A stretch of 14,008 nucleotides of DNA. Origin: CAYWNA01 sp964459305 (GTDB taxonomy: Bacteria; Planctomycetota; Planctomycetia; Pirellulales; Pirellulaceae). Positions 7,575 to 13,782 of this stretch are shown piece after piece. The stretch lies in contig CAYWNA010000315.1 of NCBI GenBank assembly GCA_964459305.1, forward strand, positions 1-14,008, read 5' to 3'. Below the pieces are notes generated by a model that was not told the DNA's origin, made no database searches, and saw nothing but the letters and a program-made list of their open reading frames with translations. Every line of letters begins with the position of its first letter. The stretch's first letter is position 1. The position numbers and the translations under genes were made by a program.

Positions 7575-7602
7575 AGGGTCCAGGCCCCATGGGGCTGACC
7601 CT
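7575..7602 (+). terminator. Candidate intrinsic terminator
   Basis: AGGGTC (7575-7580) pairs with GACCCT (7597-7602), and inside it GCCCC faces GGGGC (7584-7588 with 7591-7595). The T-rich run CTTTCTT follows within a few bases. It lies 12 bases after the stop of the cupredoxin/iron-sulfur gene. It would end the two-gene transcript or attenuate reading into the FG-GAP gene. The tail is not a pure T run, so efficiency is uncertain. Confidence 0.6.
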
Positions 7603-7614
7603 CGGCTTTCTTCC

Positions 7615-7642
7615 TGAACACTGAGCACCGAAACCTGGAACC
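7615..7642 (+). repeat. Degenerate heptamer repeat
   Basis: Four seven-base units stand in a row: TGAACAC, TGAGCAC, CGAAACC, TGGAACC. They fill the space between the candidate terminator and the FG-GAP gene start. The units differ by one to three bases, so this may be an old short-repeat tract. No ribosome site is obvious at the following ATG (7666). Confidence 0.35.
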
Positions 7643-7665
7643 TTTAGCGACAACTGAGAGCTCTC

Positions 7666-9333
7666 ATGAAGCTTTGGCTGCGCCCTATCCTGGCGATCCT
7701 GCTGGTTCTGTCCGTTCTCGCGGGGATTCCCCTCGGGATCATCGCGTATGAGTCCCATCGCAGGGGAATGACCTGGACGCAGTTCATCCGGAGTATGTCC
7801 GTCCAGGCTGCAGGCTCGAAAGCAGGCGGTCCGGACGGCGAAAGCGGATCGGCCTCGCTTCCGAAGGGCGAAAAGATTGATTTCCTCGTGCCCCAGCCGA
7901 TCGGAAACCCGTTTGCTGAGCCTCCGAGAATCTCCAACGTCCAGGCCGTGGACCTCGACCAGGACGGGCTTCTGGACGTGGTCGTGTGCGACTGCCAGGC
8001 CCATTGTGTGTCTTGGATTCGTCAGCATCCGGAGGGCGTTTTCACCGAGAGCGTCTGCGCCGCCGACCTGATTGGGCCGGCGCACGTTCAGGCGATCGAC
8101 TTCGACACCGACGGTGACCTGGACTTGATGGTCGCCGTGCTGGGGATGCTGTTTCCCAACAACGATAGAATTGGATCGGTGGTCATTCTGGAGAACGATG
8201 GCCAGACGCGCTTCGCCAAGCATGTGGTGGTCGAGCGCGTGGCGCGGGTTTCCGACGTCCGCGCCGGCGATCTCGATGGCGACGGCGACATGGACTTGGC
8301 CGTCGCGCAGTTCGGCTACGACGACGGCCAGACGCGATGGATCGAGAACCTGGGTGGTTGGGATTTCGAGAGCCACATCCTTCAGGGCCGTTCGGGTCCG
8401 ATTCACGCACCGATCGCCGACATGGACGGCGATGGCGACTTGGACATCGTCGTGCTGGTAAGCCAGGAATGGGAAGAGATCTATCTGTTCGAGGGAGATG
8501 GGAAAGGCGGTTTCGAAACGCGGCGGATATTCGGTTCCGACAACCACGACTACGGCTCCAGCGGCATGTGGCTTGCCGACTTGGATCAGGACCGGGACCT
8601 GGACGTCCTCTTCACGAACGGCGACGCCTTCGATTACCTTCCCCCACATCCCTGGCCGTGGCACGGTGTGCAATGGTTGGAAAACCAAGGAGACTTGAGC
8701 TTCGTGTATCATCGTATCGCCGACTTCGGCGGAGTGGTCGGCGTCAAGCCAGCCGACGTGGATCACGATGGAGACCTGGATTTGTTCGCCGTCAGCGCGT
8801 TCAATGCGTGGGAGAAGCCGCAATCCCAGAGCATCATTTGGCTGGAGAACAACGGCAAGATGCAGTTTCGGCGTCGCGACATTGCCAACGCACCAACCCA
8901 TCTGCAGGCTCTCGATATCGGGGATTTCAACGGCGACGGAGAAATCGATCTGGTCACCGGCGGCATGCATATCTACGAACCATATGATCGCGTGGATCGC
9001 GTTGTGCTCTGGACCAGCAAATGGCCGGGTGGTGATAAGCCGCACGAAGTGTCGAAGCCGCCGGTTTCCGAACGGGCATCTTCACAGACGGAGCCGATTG
9101 AAAAGTTGAAAACCGAAGCTACCGAGGTTGCCTCCCGTCTGGCGCAGACGTTGACGATTATTTGGCTTCTCGTCATGCAGGCTCCGTCCTGTGATGGTGG
9201 TATCGATTTGTTCGTTTGCGCATTGCGGAACGGTTGTTCCAGCTTCGCTTGTCTTTCCATCGGTATCAGTCGATCCGGCGTTTTGTGTTCCATCAGAATC
9301 ACGGATTGTGACGGCATCCTGTATGCCGAATGA
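7666..9333 (+). CDS. Membrane-anchored FG-GAP/VCBS repeat protein
   Basis: The 555-residue product has an N-terminal anchor (about 8-28, ILAILLVLSVLAGIPLGIIA) and seven FG-GAP-type repeats between about residues 90 and 450. Each carries a calcium-loop motif of the form DxDxDGDxDL: near 96 (DLDQDGLLDV), 146, 202 (DLDGDGDMDL), 252, 305 (DLDQDRDLDV, with Arg replacing Gly), 365 and 420 (DFNGDGEIDL). This predicts one seven-bladed beta-propeller outside the cytoplasm, used for binding rather than catalysis. From about 455 the sequence turns into a charged tail (SERASSQTEPIEKLKTEATE). After about 495 it looks unlike coding sequence (Cys- and Ser-rich, no repeats), so the original stop may have been lost. 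It lies 102 bases behind the cupredoxin/iron-sulfur gene, past a candidate terminator, so it may have its own promoter or be read through. Confidence 0.88.
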   Translation: MKLWLRPILAILLVLSVLAGIPLGIIAYESHRRGMTWTQFIRSMSVQAAGSKAGGPDGESGSASLPKGEKIDFLVPQPIGNPFAEPPRISNVQAVDLDQDGLLDVVVCDCQAHCVSWIRQHPEGVFTESVCAADLIGPAHVQAIDFDTDGDLDLMVAVLGMLFPNNDRIGSVVILENDGQTRFAKHVVVERVARVSDVRAGDLDGDGDMDLAVAQFGYDDGQTRWIENLGGWDFESHILQGRSGPIHAPIADMDGDGDLDIVVLVSQEWEEIYLFEGDGKGGFETRRIFGSDNHDYGSSGMWLADLDQDRDLDVLFTNGDAFDYLPPHPWPWHGVQWLENQGDLSFVYHRIADFGGVVGVKPADVDHDGDLDLFAVSAFNAWEKPQSQSIIWLENNGKMQFRRRDIANAPTHLQALDIGDFNGDGEIDLVTGGMHIYEPYDRVDRVVLWTSKWPGGDKPHEVSKPPVSERASSQTEPIEKLKTEATEVASRLAQTLTIIWLLVMQAPSCDGGIDLFVCALRNGCSSFACLSIGISRSGVLCSIRITDCDGILYAE

Positions 9334-9381
9334 TCCTCTGCACGCCATCTTCCATCGCGCTTATCTCCCAGCTCATAGACC

Positions 9382-9558
9382 ATGAACGAAATCGATCGCG
9401 AAGTCCTCATCCTGCGGCACTTTGAAGGGCTTCGCAATGATGACGTAGCTAGCATTGTCGGCGTCGGAAAGTCGGCCGCCAGCCGCCGTTACACGCGAGC
9501 GCTCAAACGGTTTCGCGAGGTCATACAGGCCATCCCCGGATTCGACTGTGGCGAGTGA
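9382..9558 (+). pseudogene. Sigma-factor C-terminal relic (region 4 only)
   Basis: An open frame of 58 codons reads MNEIDREVLILRHFEGLRND, then a helix-turn-helix VGVGKSAASRRYTRALKRF, and ends GFDCGE before TGA. It matches residues 149-206 of the intact sigma factor (631-1251) without a frameshift. Everything before this, including region 2, is missing. The first codons may be only the point where homology begins, and there is no ribosome site before the ATG. A region-4-only protein could in principle bind -35 DNA, but the simplest reading is a truncated relic carried along with the leader and DUF1559 gene 2. The homology begins 49 bases past the FG-GAP stop. Confidence 0.8.
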
Positions 9559-9723
9559 GTTCCCGGCAGTCATGTCCCCTCCGCGTGAACATAATTGAGA
9601 CACTTCCCTCCTCATCTTCTCAAGAAAACCACTGCGTGTGGTAAACAACCACGGGCGGTAATTGGTTTGGTAATAGCGGAACGAATGAACCAAACCTGCT
9701 TGTCCTTGTCGAAGAGGTGTGTC
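9559..9723 (+). promoter_or_regulatory. DUF1559 leader repeat, copy C
   Basis: This fills the space between the sigma relic stop and DUF1559 gene 2. From 9597 onward it matches copy B at 126 of 127 bases with no gaps. The first 38 bases (9559-9596) are only loosely similar. Both inverted repeats (GTGGT/ACCAC and GGTTTGGT/ACCAAACC) are intact. The ribosome site AAGAGG (9713-9718) lies six bases before ATG 9724. Confidence 0.75.
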
Positions 9724-10770
9724 ATGCAAGTCTTCTCGATCAGACGTCGTCGTGCTTTCACGCTCGTTGAACTTCTTGTTGTCATCGCCATCATCGGGAT
9801 TCTGGTGGCGCTGCTGCTCCCCGCGATCCAGGCGGCGCGTGAAGCGGCCCGGCGGACTCAGTGCTCGAACAACCTTAAGCAATTGGGTGTGGCCTTGCAC
9901 AACTTTCATGACACGTACGAGAGGTTCCCGGTCGGCCAACCTGACGACGACAATAACAATTACGCTTGGGGCTCGTACCTATTGCCGTTTCTAGAGCAGG
10001 AAGCAACCTACGACGAGCTCGTCGCTGGCGGCGCCGCTTTGGTCTACGTCAAGGGTGGCAGTAATCTGGATGTTCACAGCGCAATTCAACAGGGCACGGC
10101 GTCGTCTTTGCCCACGCTGAGCAGCAATTCGGACACTTACAACTGGTGGACTCAGGTTGGCAACAACCACGGCAACAGCGCTGCGAAGACGGTTCTGGAC
10201 GCGTTTATCTGCCCTAGTGACATCCTGCCCGAAACCGACGACGACGGTTACGGCAAGTCGAACTACTGCGCCTGCCTAGGCGACGAATTGCCCTGGACGT
10301 CCAGTTCGCCGTCCTGGAGTAGCCCCGGTGGACAAAGCGGACAGACGGGAATGTTCCGTTTGGCCCAAACCAATTACTCGCACTACGTTACGCGTTTCTC
10401 AAGCGTTATCGACGGAACCAGCAACACCATCGCCATCGGCGAGGTTAGCACCACGGCGAACGTCAACGAGGCGAGCACGGCGTCGGTCTTCCCGATTTGG
10501 GCTGGCGGCAATAACGATTGGGCGGGGCAGTGGCGCATTAGCTCGTGGGCCCGTCTGACCGGTCCTAATTGCTACATCAACAACCGTACGGTTGCCAACA
10601 CGGTGGTCAGTCTCAGTTGGTCCGATTTCAGCTACGGCAGCCAGCACCCGGGAGGCGCTCAGTTCCTGCTGGCCGATGGCTCGGTGGTCTTCCTTTCCGA
10701 TTCGATCGACACCGAGACCTACGCCTATCTGGGCGCCATCCAGGATGGCAATCCAGTGCAACTCCCATAA
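9724..10770 (+). CDS. DUF1559 prepilin-like protein 2
   Basis: The 348-residue protein has the prepilin-type start RRRR-A-FTLVELLVVIAIIGILVALL, with Ala11 rather than Gly at the cleavage position and Glu16 at mature +5, then the PAIQAAREAARRTQC block. The C-terminal H-x9-DG motif is complete (HPGGAQFLLADG, His308), and the last residues YLGAIQDGNPVQLP resemble the end of protein 1. An internal CPSD motif is present, as in protein 3. An alternative upstream start at 9595 lies inside the leader and is rejected, because the ribosome site AAGAGG sits directly before 9724. A lipoprotein gene follows after 36 bases. Function is the same open question as for protein 1; export and membrane insertion are the supported part. 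Confidence 0.93.
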   Translation: MQVFSIRRRRAFTLVELLVVIAIIGILVALLLPAIQAAREAARRTQCSNNLKQLGVALHNFHDTYERFPVGQPDDDNNNYAWGSYLLPFLEQEATYDELVAGGAALVYVKGGSNLDVHSAIQQGTASSLPTLSSNSDTYNWWTQVGNNHGNSAAKTVLDAFICPSDILPETDDDGYGKSNYCACLGDELPWTSSSPSWSSPGGQSGQTGMFRLAQTNYSHYVTRFSSVIDGTSNTIAIGEVSTTANVNEASTASVFPIWAGGNNDWAGQWRISSWARLTGPNCYINNRTVANTVVSLSWSDFSYGSQHPGGAQFLLADGSVVFLSDSIDTETYAYLGAIQDGNPVQLP

Positions 10771-10806
10771 CAGCAATCATGGATCCTCTACAGAAGGTAT
10801 CGAAAA

Positions 10807-11271
10807 ATGATTGTCGACACACGACTAATCGACTGGGTTCTCATCGTCGTCGCCGTCGTCTTGCTTACGGGATTGCCTGGATGTTCGGGTGGAGACGCCG
10901 ACTTCGAGGTCGCACGCGTCGACGGGAAGATCACTTGTGACGGACAGGCGGTCAAGGGCGGCAGCATTACCTTTCGGCCTGTCCGTGTGGTCACCGCAAA
11001 ACCGGGCATGAAGGGCAAGCCTGCCTCCTCCGCGGTCCAAGACGACGGCACATTCGTCCTTTCCACTTACGGCAGGGAGGATGGGGCGGTTATCGGCCAG
11101 CACGAGGTAATGTATACGCCGACCTATGAGGGAGCAAGATCCTATGAGGACAAACCGAAGCCGTCGCCCTACGCCGGCCTCGTTCCAAAGACGAATATGG
11201 TAGAGATTCACCCCGGACGCAACGCGATTGACATTGAATTGGTTACCCCAGGTAAGAGATCGTTTCAGTAA
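10807..11271 (+). CDS. Lipoprotein with carboxypeptidase-regulatory-like (transthyretin-type) fold
   Basis: The 154-residue product begins with a hydrophobic segment ending in a clear lipobox, LPGC (Cys at about residue 26), so it is probably a lipoprotein. The remainder follows the small beta-sandwich pattern common in planctomycetes: VDGKITCDGQAVKGGSITFR near the start, a DDGTFVLSTYG turn, then GQHEVMYTPTYEG and a closing strand ending IDIELVTPG. AGAAGG (10792-10797) is the ribosome site. It lies 36 bases behind DUF1559 gene 2 and is likely cotranscribed. The family is recognised by pattern only; a partner relation with the DUF1559 protein is inferred from the recurring pairing in this window. 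Confidence 0.85.
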   Translation: MIVDTRLIDWVLIVVAVVLLTGLPGCSGGDADFEVARVDGKITCDGQAVKGGSITFRPVRVVTAKPGMKGKPASSAVQDDGTFVLSTYGREDGAVIGQHEVMYTPTYEGARSYEDKPKPSPYAGLVPKTNMVEIHPGRNAIDIELVTPGKRSFQ

Positions 11272-11275
11272 TGAT

Positions 11276-11446
11276 GAATGAATTCGCGGCAGTCTTGCCC
11301 TTCATGTATCAACATGCCTGAGGCACTTTCCTCCGAGTTTTGTCGAAAAAATCTGCGCATGTGGTAAACAATCTCCGCTGACAATTGGTTTGCTAATAGC
11401 GGAACGATTGAACCAAACCTTCTTGTCCTAGTCGAAGAGGTATGTC
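11276..11446 (+). promoter_or_regulatory. DUF1559 leader repeat, copy D
   Basis: The repeat starts at GAATGA (11276-11281), which equals the last codon and stop of the intact sigma factor (1246-1251), then continues with CTTGCCC, ATGT-TCAACATG and GAGGCACTTTCCTCC. It is more diverged than copies B and C and closest to orphan copy A. The GGTTTG/CAAACC pairing is kept, but the GTGGT/ACCAC hairpin is lost. An in-frame TAG before the ATG shows the leader is not translated into the DUF1559 protein. The ribosome site AAGAGG ends six bases before ATG 11447. Confidence 0.7.
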
Positions 11447-12568
11447 ATGCCAGTCTTCTCGATTAGACGTCGTGCTTTTACGCTCGTTGAACTTCTTGTT
11501 GTAATCGCCATCATCGGCATCCTTGTCGCGCTGTTGCTGCCGGCCATCCAGGCGGCGCGCGAAGCCGCCTGGCGTGCCAAATGTGCCAGCAACCTGAAGC
11601 AATTGGGAGTAGCGTTGCACAACTACCACGACACTTTCGGCTCTCTCCCGTTTGGCAGGGGAGGCACAGAAGGGGGCGGGACATACCCCACCACGGAAAC
11701 CAACGGTGGTACGGTTAGCGGGTTTGTCCCCCTGACTCCATTCATCGAGGAGGGCGCTTTGTACGATCAGTTGGCAACTGGTGGGCCCATGGTTTCCATG
11801 GTAGACGGCAGCACCAACACTTTTGCTGCATACGGCCCGAGGCCTTGGCGGACCCACTTTCCGCCCTGGACGACCCAGATCGGTGCCCTGGTGTGCCCGT
11901 CCGATCCGAACACCAAACCGGACGCGACGAATTCACTCGGCCGACGTAACTATGTGCTCTGCTGGGGTGACAAGATTCACAACGCGAACCTCCAAAGGGC
12001 CCCCAATAGCAACAGCAGCGAAGACCTGAATGGGCGGGGCGTTTTTGCATTTGAGTCTGGCGTTTCATTTAGGGATATCGGTGACGGTACCGCCAATACG
12101 CTGGCAATGAGTGAAGCTTGCATCGTCCAGGGGGACGCAGCCTCTGCGCATCAGGCGGTCAGAGGCGGTCTGGCAACTGGCTGGAGCACGACGCCCGCTG
12201 CCTGCTTGGCGCGAGTGAACCCTGCCGACATCCGCCAGCTCTTGGGTGCGACATACCACTCCAATAGGGGTCACATATGGGCGCAGGGCCAATTCCATCA
12301 TGCTGGATTTTCCACCACCGTGGCGCCCAACGGCCCGAATTGTTCGGCGGGAGGCCGTGGCGCTTCGCCCAATATTGCCGCCGCCCAAAGTTATCATCCT
12401 GGGGGCGTCAATGCCGTCATGTGCGATGGTTCGACCCGTTTCATCAACGAGAGCATCGATACGGGCAACCTAGCCGCCCCGAACCCCGTTACAGGCGAGC
12501 CAAGTCCTTATGGAGTCTGGGGGGCGTTGGGTTCAAGGAGTGGCGGTGAGCCTCCGACGGACTTCTAA
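11447..12568 (+). CDS. DUF1559 prepilin-like protein 3
   Basis: The 373-residue protein has the signal RRR-A-FTLVELLVVIAIIGILVALL (Ala10 at the cleavage position, Glu15 at mature +5), one Arg shorter than its paralogues, and then PAIQAAREAAWRAKC. A CPSDPNT motif lies mid-protein, and the H-x9-DG motif is complete (HPGGVNAVMCDG, His317). The tail after it is longer than in the other two (about 45 residues, rich in Pro, Gly and Ser). At nucleotide level the first 60 or so bases follow gene 2, whereas 11507-11565 are identical to 1481-1539 of gene 1, so the 5' end is a mosaic. Its lipoprotein partner is probably the gene at 12994, separated by an unusually long gap. Confidence 0.93.
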   Translation: MPVFSIRRRAFTLVELLVVIAIIGILVALLLPAIQAAREAAWRAKCASNLKQLGVALHNYHDTFGSLPFGRGGTEGGGTYPTTETNGGTVSGFVPLTPFIEEGALYDQLATGGPMVSMVDGSTNTFAAYGPRPWRTHFPPWTTQIGALVCPSDPNTKPDATNSLGRRNYVLCWGDKIHNANLQRAPNSNSSEDLNGRGVFAFESGVSFRDIGDGTANTLAMSEACIVQGDAASAHQAVRGGLATGWSTTPAACLARVNPADIRQLLGATYHSNRGHIWAQGQFHHAGFSTTVAPNGPNCSAGGRGASPNIAAAQSYHPGGVNAVMCDGSTRFINESIDTGNLAAPNPVTGEPSPYGVWGALGSRSGGEPPTDF

Positions 12569-12993
12569 GCGGAGTTGACAAATGTTCGCACGGTGTGGGT
12601 GGCTGGGGTCTAACCGCGAGGTACGAGTGGTAAGCCCCGAGATCCTGGCCAACTGGGGGCTCGCTTCCGCTCGACCCCAGGCATCGCACTCTCACAATTC
12701 GCAACTGTGCAACCTTTACCACTTCCCGCTTAGGGAACTCGTCCGCGGCTTTCGCTCATCCATCCCGAATAATTCTTCAGCATCTCTCGTACCACAAACT
12801 AAGCCCGCTTATCTGCAAGGGTGCGCGTGCGGAATCCCATTTCAGTGGGAATGTTTCGCCGTGACGGACGCTCTACAAACGGCGACGGTGGTGGGGTGAC
12901 ATCGCTATCCCTTTGCCATCAGGCTGCCGTTTTGGGTACTCGTCCGGCTGCGAATTTAGCTTGAGTATCAGTTCTTTCTGGAAGGAGGTCGAT
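12569..12993. other. Long gap between DUF1559 gene 3 and the third lipoprotein
   Basis: In the two other modules the DUF1559 and lipoprotein genes are 36-43 bases apart; here the distance is 425. The left part holds an inverted-repeat element (12601-12682, separate entry). The rest shows no gene: a 105-codon plus-strand frame (12582-12899) has no recognisable domain and no ribosome site. The excess length suggests an inserted element. Confidence 0.5.
12601..12682. repeat. Inverted-repeat element, possibly a dispersed planctomycete repeat
   Basis: GGCTGGGGTC (12601-12610) faces GACCCCAGGC (12673-12682), one mismatch over ten bases. An inner stem CTGGGG (12653-12658) pairs with CCCCAG (12675-12680), sharing the right arm. 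The wording CTGGGGGCTCGCTTCC / GCTCGACCCCAG resembles short repeats scattered through planctomycete intergenic DNA; that resemblance is from memory and unverified. No open frame or transposase is present. Confidence 0.45.
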
Positions 12994-13461
12994 ATGTTTC
13001 GATCAAAGTTTGTCGTTCTTTTTCTACTCGCCGCGGTTGTGAGTTTCGCTGGGTGCGGTGGACCCAGTGAGCATGCCGGCCGTCAGGGCCGTGTGCCGCT
13101 AACAGCGACCGTGAACCATGGGGGCGCGACCGTTGCGGATGCCACCGTGACCTTTCATCCGAAAGACCCGAACGGCAGGGCCGCTTTCGGCATGACCGAC
13201 GCGTCGGGCCAAGCCACGTTGACTACGTTTCCCGACACTCCCGGGGACGGGGTCCTTCCCGGCGAATACACCGTGACCGTGGAGAAAACGGCGGGTGCGT
13301 CAGGAGGCGGTGCAGACGAAGGCGAAGAGTCGGACGAGGCGGATACAGAAACGCAGGTCAAGCATCTGTTGCCGGAGAAATACGCCACTGTCGATGCTTC
13401 GGACCTTTCCGCCACAGTTTCCGAAAACACCCGCGATTTCACGTTCGAATTGACGGACTGA
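12994..13461 (+). CDS. Lipoprotein with carboxypeptidase-regulatory-like domain
   Basis: The 155-residue product has a signal with a candidate lipobox FAGC (Cys at about 21, VVSFAGC), then a transthyretin-like beta-sandwich: VPLTATVNHGGATVADATVT near residue 33, a TDASGQATLTTF turn, and GVLPGEYTVTVEKT. An acidic Gly-rich linker follows (GGGADEGEESDEADTE), then LLPEKYATVDASDLSATV and a final strand DFTFELTD. This layout is common for small planctomycete lipoproteins beside DUF1559 genes. The frame opens further upstream to 12913, but a strong AAGGAGG (12982-12988) sits five bases before ATG 12994, which settles the start. The strong ribosome site contrasts with the weaker ones in this window. 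A hairpin follows the stop directly. Confidence 0.87.
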   Translation: MFRSKFVVLFLLAAVVSFAGCGGPSEHAGRQGRVPLTATVNHGGATVADATVTFHPKDPNGRAAFGMTDASGQATLTTFPDTPGDGVLPGEYTVTVEKTAGASGGGADEGEESDEADTETQVKHLLPEKYATVDASDLSATVSENTRDFTFELTD

Positions 13462-13491
13462 CGCAATCGATGGGCGGTAGCCCGGATTGCG
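13462..13491 (+). terminator. Stem-loop directly after the lipoprotein stop
   Basis: CGCAATC (13462-13468) pairs perfectly with GATTGCG (13485-13491), and inside it GGGC-GGTA-GCCC (13472-13483) forms a second perfect stem. The structure begins at the base after the TGA. There is no T run behind it, so it may act as an mRNA 3'-end stabiliser, a Rho-dependent stop or a REP-like palindrome rather than a classical terminator. Confidence 0.55.
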
Positions 13492-13611
13492 CACGGCCAT
13501 GGGGGCGGTGGGCCTGGTGGCATGATGGGCCGTGGCGGAGCGGGCGGGGGCATGATGGGACGCGGCGGAGCGGGCGGAGGTCGAGGCGGCGGTGGTAGGG
13601 GCGGAAGGTGA
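13492..13611 (+). other. Start-less Gly-rich reading frame with 30-base tandem repeat
   Basis: In the same frame as the preceding lipoprotein, beyond its stop, the DNA reads HGHGGGGPGG, then GMMGRGGAGG twice, then GGRGGGGRGGR and TGA at 13609-13611. The two GMMGRGGAGG units come from a 30-base direct repeat (13519-13548 and 13549-13578) differing at three bases, all in third codon positions. There is no ribosome site. It may be a gene remnant related to the Gly/Arg-rich gene at 13783, or a former extension of the lipoprotein. Bases 13612-13782 show nothing recognisable besides the next ribosome site. Confidence 0.45.
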
Positions 13612-13782
13612 AGCGTTGGGCGACGTAACAGTCACTCCACCAAGTATGTCGGTCAGGGTAGTGAGCTGGCACGGCGGCTGGAAATCTGCAGGTTCAATCA
13701 TTGGTTTCCAAAACTTGGCGAACGTAAAGGGGTGAATCCCCATCGCGAAAGTGCGAGTTGCTTAACCCGGAGGCGCTTTGAA

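Noticed and set aside
7573..9045. A 490-codon open frame on the minus strand opposite the FG-GAP gene
   Set aside because: Its repeats mirror the Asp/Gly-rich repeats of the plus-strand FG-GAP gene; it has no domain of its own and is explained by base composition.
12582..12899. A 105-codon plus-strand frame between DUF1559 gene 3 and the third lipoprotein
   Set aside because: It has no ribosome site, no domain, and crosses the inverted-repeat element; it looks like chance.
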